Shown in pieces: positions 1 through 7,507 of a stretch of DNA of 17,156 nucleotides. The stretch spans positions 1 through 17,156 of the forward strand of contig CALJJF010000316.1 in the NCBI GenBank assembly GCA_937973935.1, written 5' to 3'. Below the pieces are notes generated by a model that was not told the origin of the DNA, searched no databases, and worked only from the letters and a program-made list of their open reading frames with translations. Origin of the DNA: MKRK01 sp001896915 (lineage in GTDB: Bacteria > Bacillota > Clostridia > Oscillospirales > Acutalibacteraceae). Both the position numbers and the translations under genes were made by a program. Within the stretch, counting starts at the first letter, position 1, and each line of letters opens with the position of its first letter.

Positions 1-76
1 TACCGGCGGAGAAAACAGTTGCGGTTATCATTTCCAATGATAATAAACAGCTGAAAAAAAGTTTGTGTCCTGTCAT
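1..76 (-). CDS. 5' end of an unidentified gene, running off the left edge
   Basis: The reverse strand has an open frame from an ATG at 76-74 to the window edge, 25 codons with no stop. It starts MTGHKLFFSCLL and stays mostly hydrophobic, ending VFSAG, so it may be an export signal or a first membrane helix. The start was chosen because a GGAGG sequence (+ strand CCTCC, 84-88) lies 7 nt upstream. An ATG at 83-81 opens another frame, but it touches the GGAGG directly and is a poor start. A good promoter lies just upstream. Only the N-terminus is visible, so no family can be assigned. Confidence 0.4.
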   Translation of the reverse strand, partial: MTGHKLFFSCLLSLEMITATVFSAG

Positions 77-106
77 TGGTCATCCTCCGTTGTGAGTAAT
101 GCATTT

Positions 107-135
107 ATTATACCATGTTTTATGAAAAAGGTAAA
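107..135 (-). promoter_or_regulatory. Sigma-A type promoter for the left-edge gene
   Basis: On the reverse strand a perfect -10 box TATAAT (112-107) follows a -35-like TTTACC (135-130) with a 17-nt spacer. It points leftward at the partial gene starting at 76, leaving a leader of roughly 25 nt that contains its GGAGG. This arrangement suggests the left-edge gene is transcribed independently of the dockerin gene upstream. Confidence 0.6.
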
Positions 136-239
136 CAGAGGGGCCGGTGCATGTAACAACTGCAAAACAGAACAGAATCCCGAACGTGATGGAAAGAAGG
201 GCTGTTCTTAATTTTTCCCCTTTTTTGTATCCAATAGCG

Positions 240-275
240 AAGGAGCCCGCACCCTGATATGTGTGCCGGCTCCTT
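240..275 (-). terminator. Hairpin downstream of the dockerin miniprotein gene, candidate terminator
   Basis: AAGGAGCC (240-247) pairs with GGCTCCTT (268-275), and a second block GCAC (249-252) pairs with GTGC (263-266) after a one-base mismatch. The hairpin begins 7 nt past the stop codon of the leftward gene and precedes the next leftward promoter, which fits a terminator. The reverse strand has no clear U-tract after the stem, whereas the forward strand is T-rich after it, so the direction is uncertain. Confidence 0.4.
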
Positions 276-281
276 TGTTGT

Positions 282-797
282 TTACTTTTGATAAATGGTT
301 GTAATTTTTAAAAGGTGCTGTTTCAGTTTATAAAGATCCAGTACATCTGCCGTTGTGCCGTTTCTGTCTGTATCCGCCGCCTGTAAAAATTCATTTTTCA
401 GCGTTTTTTTACCCAGGATGTGTTTTTTGATCTTCAGTAAATCAATCGCATTAATGGCACCGTCTCCGTCGACATCTCCGAAATAGAGGATGGTATACTG
501 CTCAATGGTACTGCCGTCACGGTTGATTTTTGCTACCGTCCCGGTGCCCAACAGTCCGGTCGTCACCTTGGTATTGTTTTTGTGCGCCTCAACCGTCACA
601 CCCGATTGGGTTGTGAAGGAGGATAAAAAGCTTGGAACTCCGGACTGGGGCAGTCCCCAAAGATACCCGCCGCCGGTAAGAAACGGGCTGGTATAGGGTG
701 CTGTTGTGGTTGTTTCGGCACCTGCATAGATGACAGAGCCAGCCAGCAGCGCAAGCACAAAAACAATGCCCAGAATGCGTTTTGCTAACATTTTCAT
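282..797 (-). CDS. Small secreted protein: signal peptide, spacer module and dockerin-like domain, no catalytic domain
   Basis: 171 residues from the ATG at 797-795, chosen because GGAGGGG lies 5 nt upstream and because a classical signal peptide then begins (MKMLAKR, hydrophobic core LGIVFVLALLAG, likely cleavage after VIYAGA). The longer open frame reaching 914 has no ribosome site or signal at its start. After a short Thr-rich stretch comes a roughly 65-residue module (YLWGLPQSGV to EQYTILYF), then a type I dockerin-like domain from GDVDGDG to the C-terminus. The first calcium loop is canonical (DVDGDGAINAID). The second (DTDRNGTTADVLD) carries one extra residue. The spacer module and dockerin closely match the tail of the neighbouring GH16 enzyme. 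Dockerins normally anchor proteins to cohesins, so a protein with nothing else attached may be an adaptor, a competitor for cohesin sites or a remnant. The function is not known. Confidence 0.8.
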   Translation of the reverse strand: MKMLAKRILGIVFVLALLAGSVIYAGAETTTTAPYTSPFLTGGGYLWGLPQSGVPSFLSSFTTQSGVTVEAHKNNTKVTTGLLGTGTVAKINRDGSTIEQYTILYFGDVDGDGAINAIDLLKIKKHILGKKTLKNEFLQAADTDRNGTTADVLDLYKLKQHLLKITTIYQK

Positions 798-948
798 AAA
801 AACCCCTCCAATTTGATATGGTTGCCCTACAGCTTTATCCAAAATAATTGTGAAAAAAATAGTAAGAAAGCAATAGGGTTGTACACACTGCAGCGGCATT
901 CCCATACCATACATATGATGCTTTTCACGGTTTTAAAACAGGATCCCT

Positions 949-992
949 GGAATAAAAACAATCGCCTCATCACAGCTGGTGATGAGGCGATT
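949..992 (-). terminator. Rho-independent terminator of the GH16 gene
   Basis: A 14-bp perfect inverted repeat (960-973 with 979-992, core ATCGCCTCATCAC) encloses a 5-nt loop. On the reverse strand it is followed by the T-rich run TTGTTTTTATT (+ strand about 950-960). It lies about 20 nt past the GH16 stop codon and separates that gene from the dockerin miniprotein, so the two neighbours are probably separate transcripts. Confidence 0.85.
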
Positions 993-1010
993 AACTTTGG
1001 TGTAGATAAA

Positions 1011-3272
1011 TTAATTTTGGCGTATTTGAATCATTTTGAGTAGATGTTTTTTTACTTTTAACAGATCAATGACATTGACGCTGCCGTTTGCTTCCCGGTC
1101 AACATTGGCAGAAATGTAACTGTTTCCGGTCAGCAGAGTTTGCTTGAGCAAATGTCTTTTGATGCTTATCAGGTCAAGAACACTTATGGTTCCGTCGCCG
1201 TCCACATCACCGTAAACGATGACTGTGTACTGTTCTTTCGGTGAGCCGTTCTGCTTAATCTTGATCACACAACCGGTTCCCACCAGACCGGAGGTTATCG
1301 GCTCTTCTCCTTTATAGACTCCGATCTCATAGCCCGGTTGAGAGCCAAAGGCGGACAGGAAGCTAGTGACCGAATTGTTGTCGAGGTTAATTCCTCTCAG
1401 ATAGGTATCAAAAGTAACATACGGGTTTACAAACGGTTGTGGGATGGTTGGTACCGTTGCGGATGTTGTCGTCGTCTCTGTCGTAGGAGAGGTGGTAATG
1501 GTTGTTGTCGCAGTGGTTGAAGCTGTAGTTGGGGCAGAAGTAGATGTGGTAGTGGTCGTCGACGTGGACGTAGTTGTAGATGTGGTAGTGGTCGTCGATG
1601 TTGACGTAGTTGTGGTGGTTGAGGTGGATGTATTAGTCGAAGTGGTTGTGGATGTTGAGGTTGAAGTGTTAGATTCTGAGTTGGTCAGCGCAAGTATATC
1701 GTCCATATAAATCGTATCGCCATTGGCCGACTGATAATACCACAGGCTTACTGTGGTCGCAGACGAAAGGCTGGCTGCAGTTTTACTTTTATCAGCCCAT
1801 TTTATTGTATACCATCCCCCTGTTGATGTGACACTCACCGTATAAATCACACCGTTGCTGAAACGAATGTCAACGGTTTGAGACGCCTTGCTGGTGCCCA
1901 GCCAAAGCTTTAGCCCGAGGGTGTCTGTGGCCCATCCCGCTGGTAATGTAATCTGTAATTGGGACTTGTCCGAATAGGTCACATACCAGGATCCCTGGAT
2001 GCCCACTGTGCTTCCCGGCGCAAGGCTAGGAATTGAGGTAGCCAGATATCTTGTGTTCCAGATAGACATATCATTGTTGTTCAGACCGGCAATTCCTTTA
2101 TCGGTTTTTCCCTTCTGGGTTTCCCAATCATAAAGGACCCTCGTGTTATCCTGGACGGCGGTTGTAATCGTCGGCGAAGTAGGTGCAGTCGTAACGGTCG
2201 TGGCCGTCGTTGGGCTAGAGCCGGAGGTGATTACCTCCAAAGCCTGGCTGGCGGCGCTCTGTGCATACAAATTGGTCGCCGATTTACGTTGATACACATG
2301 GTAAACCGTTGAACTGTTCAGGCCTGAAAACACATTGCCTGTCTGCCAGGTGCCTTTGTCGAGTGAATATTCATACCCGCTTTGGGGCTGTACTGTAATG
2401 GAACTTTCCGTTTTGGAAACGAGCTGCGGCAGAGCGGATTGATAAACACGCACATAATCCACATAATATTTAGCAGGGAAAACCGTAGAATCGTCAGGGC
2501 TGCCGGGCCAGCTGCCGCCCACAGCAAGATTGAGAATAAAATAGAAATAATTTTTGTCAAAAACAGAAAATTCATTGTCTGTTTCAGTGGTATAATATAT
2601 GGTGTTGTCGATATACCATGTAATGGTATCTTCGTTCCACATGACGCCATAGGTGTGATAATCATTGGCAAGAGGAGCAGAATTGTTATAATTCCAGCCT
2701 TCTGAAATTTGATTGCCGGATGCGTTGGCGGCATGGATGGTACCATATAGTTTTGCCGGTTCGCTGCCGATGTGTTCCATGATGTCCAGCTCACCGGTAT
2801 TCGGCCAGATTTTATTGCCGTTTTCGTCTACGCCCAGCATCCAGAACGCCGGCCAGATTCCCTTACCGGAGGGAACCTTTGCCCGCATTTCAATGACGCC
2901 GTACTGGAAGGTTTTCAGATCTCGTGAAAAAATAGAACCACTGGTATAGTTATAATTGCCACGGGTTTCCTTGCGTGCTTCAATCACCAGATTTCCGTTT
3001 TCCAGATAAACATTGCCTTCTTCATCTGTGTCGCAGTAAGTCTGAAGCTCGTTGTTGCGGTGCATTGCGCTGCCTTCGTATCTCCAGTTGGTTTTATCAA
3101 GTGAGGTGCCGTTGAATTCGTCCGACCAGGCAAGATTCAACGTATTTTTGTAATCATCAATGGTTGCAATATCCGCCTCAGCACGCATTGGAACAGGTAC
3201 GCTGAGGGTGATGAGCATTATGATCATCATGCAAATAGTAAACGCAGATATTCTGAATGAAATTCGAGTCAT
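1011..3272 (-). CDS. Secreted multidomain GH16 beta-glucanase (laminarinase type) with Ser/Thr linker and dockerin
   Basis: 753 residues. The start at 3272 has AGGAGAT 7 nt upstream. Residues 1-33 are a signal peptide (hydrophobic core MMIIMLITLSV). Residues about 45-278 are a GH16 domain with the signature ELDIMEHIG, giving a catalytic nucleophile/acid pair at E161 and E166. The extra residue between D163 and E166 is typical of endo-1,3-beta-glucanases rather than compact lichenases. The substrate-cleft motif GIWPAFWML is also present. Residues 282-349 resemble a small fibronectin/Ig-like domain (SGYEYSLDKGTWQT). Residues about 378-530 form an unassigned beta-rich region that could be a carbohydrate-binding module. 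Residues about 533-609 are almost pure Ser/Thr. Residues 616-688 are a spacer module shared with the downstream miniprotein, and 688-747 a dockerin. It should act outside the cell on beta-1,3 or mixed beta-glucans, anchored through its dockerin if a cohesin exists. Substrate specificity is inferred from the motif only. Confidence 0.9.
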   Translation of the reverse strand: MTRISFRISAFTICMMIIMLITLSVPVPMRAEADIATIDDYKNTLNLAWSDEFNGTSLDKTNWRYEGSAMHRNNELQTYCDTDEEGNVYLENGNLVIEARKETRGNYNYTSGSIFSRDLKTFQYGVIEMRAKVPSGKGIWPAFWMLGVDENGNKIWPNTGELDIMEHIGSEPAKLYGTIHAANASGNQISEGWNYNNSAPLANDYHTYGVMWNEDTITWYIDNTIYYTTETDNEFSVFDKNYFYFILNLAVGGSWPGSPDDSTVFPAKYYVDYVRVYQSALPQLVSKTESSITVQPQSGYEYSLDKGTWQTGNVFSGLNSSTVYHVYQRKSATNLYAQSAASQALEVITSGSSPTTATTVTTAPTSPTITTAVQDNTRVLYDWETQKGKTDKGIAGLNNNDMSIWNTRYLATSIPSLAPGSTVGIQGSWYVTYSDKSQLQITLPAGWATDTLGLKLWLGTSKASQTVDIRFSNGVIYTVSVTSTGGWYTIKWADKSKTAASLSSATTVSLWYYQSANGDTIYMDDILALTNSESNTSTSTSTTTSTNTSTSTTTTTSTSTTTTTSTTTSTSTTTTTSTSAPTTASTTATTTITTSPTTETTTTSATVPTIPQPFVNPYVTFDTYLRGINLDNNSVTSFLSAFGSQPGYEIGVYKGEEPITSGLVGTGCVIKIKQNGSPKEQYTVIVYGDVDGDGTISVLDLISIKRHLLKQTLLTGNSYISANVDREANGSVNVIDLLKVKKHLLKMIQIRQN
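1540..1611. repeat. Two 36-bp tandem units inside the Ser/Thr linker coding sequence
   Basis: Positions 1540-1575 and 1576-1611 are adjacent copies of the same 36-bp unit (begins GTAGATGTGGTAGTGG) and differ at two positions. 36 bp is 12 codons, so copy-number change keeps the reading frame of the GH16 gene and would only lengthen or shorten its Ser/Thr linker. The wider region 1440-1680 is made of related low-complexity triplets. Confidence 0.9.
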
Positions 3273-3420
3273 GGGTTATCTCCTTTTTTTCGTGCAATTT
3301 CGATATTTTAATGATATCATAGGGTGACAAGACTCACAATAACGATAATTGACTATTTATTATTGATTTTCCGCCGAAAACCTTGTTTTTATATATGAAT
3401 ATTGCTGTATTATAAAACCA
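3273..3420. other. Divergent intergenic region, GH16 side
   Basis: AT-rich DNA between the leftward GH16 gene and the rightward membrane-protein promoter. It contains the GH16 ribosome binding site (3280-3285). I see no convincing -35/-10 pair for the leftward gene: possible -10 boxes (TATGAT at 3321-3316, TATAAT at 3414-3409) lack a matching -35. A different sigma factor or an activator is possible, but nothing in the sequence shows it. Confidence 0.4.
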
Positions 3421-3449
3421 TTGATACATTGTAATTATTTATATATAAT
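3421..3449 (+). promoter_or_regulatory. Strong sigma-A promoter for the YjdF/DUF2238-like gene
   Basis: TTGATA (3421-3426), a 17-nt spacer and TATAAT (3444-3449) give a near-consensus promoter in very AT-rich surroundings. Transcription would start near 3456 and leave a leader of about 140 nt before the gene. Confidence 0.75.
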
Positions 3450-3455
3450 AAAACA

Positions 3456-3596
3456 TATATATAAGCAGAGTCAATTCCCATCGAATCGAATCGAAGGCGA
3501 AGGTTTCTGACTAAATTGACTTTATGAACGCAGGTTGCAATCCGCCGAAGTGTGAGTGCTTTGCATTGATTGGATTTATGAAAATGAGGGAGAATG
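3456..3596 (+). promoter_or_regulatory. Long leader with inverted repeat upstream of the membrane-protein gene
   Basis: The predicted leader carries an 8-bp perfect inverted repeat, AGTCAATT (3469-3476) with AATTGACT (3514-3521), which encloses three direct copies of TCGAA (3481-3495). The rest to the ribosome site (GAGGGAG, 3586-3592) is not a recognisable riboswitch or T-box. It may fold into a regulatory structure, but no known family is matched. Confidence 0.3.
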
Positions 3597-4307
3597 ATGA
3601 ACATTAAAAAATTTTTTAATATGAGGGTTTTGATGGGGTTTATATTCCTTTCTTTTGTTTTTTCTGCTGTTTATGTTTTGATTAAGCTGACGATAGCTCC
3701 CACTGTCGCACCTAATTCACAGATTATAATCCGTGTAAAAAGCGATTACATTCTCATGCTGCTTCAATCGGTTTTCGGCATTGTGGCTATGCTGTTTCCC
3801 GGTTTTTTAATCAAAAAGGTCAGGCTTTCCATCCCTTCCTTTATGCTCATTGCCTATGCCATTTTTCTTTACTGTGCCATTTACCTGGGTGAGTTCCGCT
3901 CTTTTTATTATAACGTTCCTCATTGGGACACGGTATTACATACCTTCAGCGGGGCTATGCTGGGCTCCTTCGGCTTTTCCTTTATTACGATTTTGAACAA
4001 AACCGATACAGTCCCCATGAATTTGAGCCCTCTGTTTGTGGCGGTATTCACATTTTGCTTCGCTGTCTCCTTGGGCGCTTTTTTGGAAATTTATGAGTTT
4101 TCCGCCGATTATATTTTTCACACCAACATGCAAAAATATATGCTGGAAAACGGCACCCGTCTGATCGGTCAAGACGCACTGATGGATACCATGAAGGATT
4201 TGATGGTGGACATTGTGGGAGCCTTTGTTATTTCCTCCATCGGCTATGTTTCACTGCGATACAAAAAAGGTTGGATGGAAATGTTCCAGATGAAAATCAC
4301 GAAATAG
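3597..4307 (+). CDS. Polytopic membrane protein, YjdF/DUF2238-like
   Basis: 236 residues from the second of two adjacent ATGs. The second was preferred because GAGGGAG ends 4 nt before it but only 1 nt before the first (3594). About five to six hydrophobic segments are visible (residues about 12-30, 51-72, 80-98, 110-134, 148-163 and 202-219). Conserved-looking polar residues sit in or beside the helices: HWDTVLHTFSG (about 109-119), FLEIYEF (about 162-168) and DTMKDLMVDIVGA (about 197-209). This pattern of WD/H, ExxE and DxxxDxxxD matches what I recall of the YjdF/DUF2238 inner-membrane family, whose function is unknown. It has its own promoter and terminator, so it is not part of the glycosylation operon. 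The family assignment is moderate. Confidence 0.7.
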   Translation: MNIKKFFNMRVLMGFIFLSFVFSAVYVLIKLTIAPTVAPNSQIIIRVKSDYILMLLQSVFGIVAMLFPGFLIKKVRLSIPSFMLIAYAIFLYCAIYLGEFRSFYYNVPHWDTVLHTFSGAMLGSFGFSFITILNKTDTVPMNLSPLFVAVFTFCFAVSLGAFLEIYEFSADYIFHTNMQKYMLENGTRLIGQDALMDTMKDLMVDIVGAFVISSIGYVSLRYKKGWMEMFQMKITK

Positions 4308-4317
4308 GTTTCTTGTC

Positions 4318-4350
4318 AAAAATCAGCAGGTGAAAGCCCGCTGATTTTTT
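4318..4350 (+). terminator. Rho-independent terminator after the YjdF-like gene
   Basis: AAAAATCAGC (4318-4327) pairs perfectly with GCTGATTTTT (4340-4349). Two further G-C pairs close a six-base loop after one mismatch, and the stem ends in a run of T. It starts 11 nt past the stop codon at 4305-4307. Confidence 0.9.
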
Positions 4351-4662
4351 ATGCATTGTTTTAAGCCTAACTGCTTTCGTGAAAAAATCACAATGATTGT
4401 AAAACCCTGCTATAACGAGAAACACAGAAACACAGGGTTACACTGTTAGCACAGCAAAACCAAGCCTTTTCCTGTTGCTTTCAAAAAATTCAGGCGGTTA
4501 CCAGCAAAGACAGCACCATCAATAATCCACTTCGGCTAACGGATACCATGGATGAAAGATAGCTTCCAAATGATTTCAAAAATTGAGTTTCCGGGGATTC
4601 TTTATTCAGCTTTTGTATGGATTCGTTATTTGATAAGATCTGCCATAATGGTTAATTTTATC
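4351..4662. other. Intergenic region without a recognisable gene
   Basis: About 310 bases between the terminator and the operon promoter. A 7-bp inverted repeat (AACCCTG 4403-4409, CAGGGTT 4433-4439) has a long loop and no T-tract. A 40-codon open frame (4552-4674, starting MKDSFQMISK) has only a weak ribosome site and overlaps the operon promoter. Neither supports a feature call, and I recognise nothing else. Confidence 0.5.
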
Positions 4663-4691
4663 TTGTGTTTCTGAGGAATATGTATTATAAT
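4663..4691 (+). promoter_or_regulatory. Probable promoter of the nine-gene glycosylation operon
   Basis: A perfect -10 TATAAT (4686-4691) lies 17 nt downstream of TTGTGT (4663-4668), a half-matching -35 box. The start point would be near 4698, giving a leader of about 58 nt before the yfhO start codon. No comparably good promoter was seen inside the operon, although the gaps at 11104-11192 and 13854-13941 are large enough to hide a weak one. Confidence 0.55.
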
Positions 4692-4755
4692 CTTACATAT
4701 TGTAGTACTTTTTTAATGATACAGAATAGACAAAAGCGAGGATGGTTTTATCAAT

Positions 4756-7476
4756 ATGAATGAACAAACGAGACCAAAAGTCCTTAATATCGTAAAATAC
4801 ATATGGTCTCCTCTGATTGTTATGATTGTGATGTTAATCATTTACAAAATGAAGGGAGTATACCCTTTCGGGGAAACAACCGTGGATTACGGCGATATGG
4901 CCCAGATGAATGTCCCGCTGTATTACCATCTTTATGATGCAATGCACGGTGCAAAATCATTGTTTTATGATTGGTATTCCGCGTTGGGAATCAACATGAC
5001 CGAATCGGTATCGATCGGAAGTCTGCTCAGTCCCTTTAATTTATTTTTTTATTTTGTTCCCAGAAGCAAAATCCTTCAAAGCATGTCTTTCTTTACAATG
5101 ATTAAGCTGATGGCAATGTCCTCTACCATGTTTATATTTCTTTACAAAAAATTTAAGGTCCACTTACTTTGGCCGGTCGTTCTGGGCGTAAATTATGCTT
5201 TTTGTGGTTTTGCGCTTCAATATTACACCAATAGTCAATGGCTTGATATTGCTGCTTTCTTTCCGTTGTTGATGCTTTCCCTGGATCATTTGTTCAAAAC
5301 TAAAAAGATATTGCCTTATACCATCATGCTTACCATTTGTCTGATAACAAACTTCTACAACGCAATGATGGTAGTAATGTTTGTATTCTTTGTTTCCGGG
5401 CTTTACTTAACATTGATTACTCCCAGATACGCACGATTAAAAAAAGTGTGGTCGTTGGGTCTTGGAACAGTTATGTCGGCCTTGCTGTCGATGTTCATTG
5501 TTTTTCCAACATTACTGCAGATCATGCAGTCAAAAAGGCTTAGCGATCAAAAGAAAGATTTATATCAGTTCTTCCTTGATATTTACAATGCAACCAACTA
5601 CACAGAAAAGGCAAAATGGTTCATGTTATTTGGTGTGTCCTTTGCTGTGGTGGTAACCGTTAAGGGCATTATCGCCAACAAAAAGGACAGAAAACGTAAT
5701 TATTTTGTGATTGCCTGTATTTTGAGTGTTTCTTTACAAGTCTATTTCGAAAACGTTAATTTACTATGGCATGGCGGAAGCTATGTCGGCTTTCCCATGA
5801 GATTTGCGTATATTCTAACTTTCGTTTTAATTAGTGCCGCTTGCTATTATATTAGTAAAAATCCTGCTTTAAATCAGTTAGATAATGATTCTGTGTTTTT
5901 TAAAGGAATCAACAAAACAAACAAAATCTTTCTTGGGCTATTGGTTATGGTCATCTTCGTTATTTTTTATATGAAGGTCTATAAAAAAACACAAGCAGGA
6001 GATTATTGGACCAGCCTGTTCAGCTTTACTGTGATTGGTTTTGTGTTGTTTACGTGCGCATATGTGATTATTTTAAGCAGGAAAAATCGTCGTATCAATT
6101 ATGCATTTATCAGCTTTATATTGGTTGCAGAAATGTTTCTGGGCGGGTATATGTTCATCAGACCGCCTGTGAATCTAATCAACGTGAACGCTGAACAAAA
6201 ATCAAATTTTATTGCAGTAACGAACAAAACCAAGGATACATTGCAAATACCGAAAACAAATCTGAACAGAATCAAGAATGACGGAAACACCTTAAACAGC
6301 AATTATCCATTTATATTGCAGCAACCGGCATTGTCAAACTGGACCCATACGGTAACCGGCAATATACAGAAAAACTTTGACGCACTTGGCTATTCCATAT
6401 GCTATACCCGTCTTTTGGATTCCGGCGGTACAATTTTTTCAGATGCGCTGCTCAATGTTAAAAACACGTTATCATTCAATCAGCTGGATCCCAGGCTATA
6501 TACCTATGTAAAGTCAAGCGATAAGTTAAAGCTGTATAAAAATAATTATACATTGCCCTTTGGGATTACAGCAAATGAGAGCATTTTAAAGCTAAACCCG
6601 AGCTACTCAAATCATTTTGAATATCAAAATGCATTGTTCCGTGCTTTATCGGGAGAACCGGAGTTAATTCATAGCATTAAATATAATGCTGATATTGATA
6701 AGAGTATCGTCCAATCGTCGGATGCGCCCGGGGATAAGCAGACGATAAATTATACGTTGAATATTCCGGGGAATAAGGTTTTATATTTCTATTCCGGAAG
6801 TGCGGATCAACAGGTTAATATTTATGTGAACGATAAATTAATACCCGTCCCTTCCATAGAAAACAACTCCAATATGCTATATCCGATCTTATTTAATCGA
6901 AATATTCTTTCCCTCGGCGCTTTTTCCAACGAAACAGTAAAACTTAAATTCACCAGCACCAAAGCCTATCCTGAAGCGCAAATCCAATTGGCTTTGCTTG
7001 ATTTGGACAAGCTGAATGCTTTTACACAAAAATATAATCAATACAATACAAACCAGAAAAGCACTCATCAGGGTCTTACGCTCACCGTCAACGGAACTGC
7101 CGATAAGAATATTCTTTTTCTGCCCATTGCTTATGACGACGGTTGGAACTGTACCATAAATGGAAAAAAAGCGGACATCGTAAAGATACAAGATACATTT
7201 ATAGGGATAAAGCTGCAAAACGGAAAAAATGATATCAAGATGTCTTTCAGTCCCAAAGGCATGAATACAGGGCTTCTCATCAGCCTCTCTGCACTCGTTT
7301 TGTTGATTGCGGGATTATACATTAAAAAGAAATACAAGATTAAAATTTCTGCACCAAGATTTTTACAGTCCATATTAGAAACATTCTTTCTGCTAGCTTG
7401 GTATGGTTCTGTTGTTGTTGTATATCTGGTACCGGTTGTTTACACACTTTTCTTCAAAGTATTGTTGAAGGCTTAA
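4756..7476 (+). CDS. yfhO: YfhO-family membrane glycosyltransferase-like protein (GT-C fold)
   Basis: 906 residues. The first extracytoplasmic loop carries the family pattern VDYGDMAQMNVPLYYHLYDA (D47 is the likely catalytic-site acid) followed by SLFYDWYSALGIN. About a dozen membrane helices fill residues 15-480. Residues about 485-830 are a soluble extracytoplasmic beta-rich domain ending in the YfhO hallmark AYDDGWNCTINGKKADI, then two helices (about 836-855 and 878-900). In Bacillus subtilis YfhO works with the CsbB polyprenyl-phosphate glycosyltransferase and the GtcA flippase to glycosylate lipoteichoic acid. All three kinds of protein occur in this operon, so this is a candidate transferase that moves the lipid-linked sugar to a surface polymer. 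GAGG at 4739-4742 lies rather far (13 nt) from the ATG. It is the first gene of the operon. Confidence 0.85.
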   Translation: MNEQTRPKVLNIVKYIWSPLIVMIVMLIIYKMKGVYPFGETTVDYGDMAQMNVPLYYHLYDAMHGAKSLFYDWYSALGINMTESVSIGSLLSPFNLFFYFVPRSKILQSMSFFTMIKLMAMSSTMFIFLYKKFKVHLLWPVVLGVNYAFCGFALQYYTNSQWLDIAAFFPLLMLSLDHLFKTKKILPYTIMLTICLITNFYNAMMVVMFVFFVSGLYLTLITPRYARLKKVWSLGLGTVMSALLSMFIVFPTLLQIMQSKRLSDQKKDLYQFFLDIYNATNYTEKAKWFMLFGVSFAVVVTVKGIIANKKDRKRNYFVIACILSVSLQVYFENVNLLWHGGSYVGFPMRFAYILTFVLISAACYYISKNPALNQLDNDSVFFKGINKTNKIFLGLLVMVIFVIFYMKVYKKTQAGDYWTSLFSFTVIGFVLFTCAYVIILSRKNRRINYAFISFILVAEMFLGGYMFIRPPVNLINVNAEQKSNFIAVTNKTKDTLQIPKTNLNRIKNDGNTLNSNYPFILQQPALSNWTHTVTGNIQKNFDALGYSICYTRLLDSGGTIFSDALLNVKNTLSFNQLDPRLYTYVKSSDKLKLYKNNYTLPFGITANESILKLNPSYSNHFEYQNALFRALSGEPELIHSIKYNADIDKSIVQSSDAPGDKQTINYTLNIPGNKVLYFYSGSADQQVNIYVNDKLIPVPSIENNSNMLYPILFNRNILSLGAFSNETVKLKFTSTKAYPEAQIQLALLDLDKLNAFTQKYNQYNTNQKSTHQGLTLTVNGTADKNILFLPIAYDDGWNCTINGKKADIVKIQDTFIGIKLQNGKNDIKMSFSPKGMNTGLLISLSALVLLIAGLYIKKKYKIKISAPRFLQSILETFFLLAWYGSVVVVYLVPVVYTLFFKVLLKA

Positions 7477-7507
7477 ACTGAAATTATTAATTAGGGAGAT
7501 TGTAATC

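Noticed and set aside
798..914. N-terminal extension of the dockerin miniprotein reading frame
   Set aside because: The signal peptide and a strong GGAGGGG site both place the start at 797; the upstream codons encode no recognisable feature.
1444..1710. Valine-rich 88-codon forward open frame
   Set aside because: It is the antisense reading of the Ser/Thr linker repeats (ACN/AGN codons read backward as GTN), with no ribosome site or domain.
2318..2794. 158-codon leftward frame inside the GH16 gene
   Set aside because: Same strand, shifted frame within the well-supported GH16 catalytic domain; composition is that of an out-of-frame reading.
4552..4674. 40-residue open frame MKDSFQMISK... before the operon
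   Set aside because: Weak ribosome site, no recognisable family, and its end overlaps the -35 box of the operon promoter.
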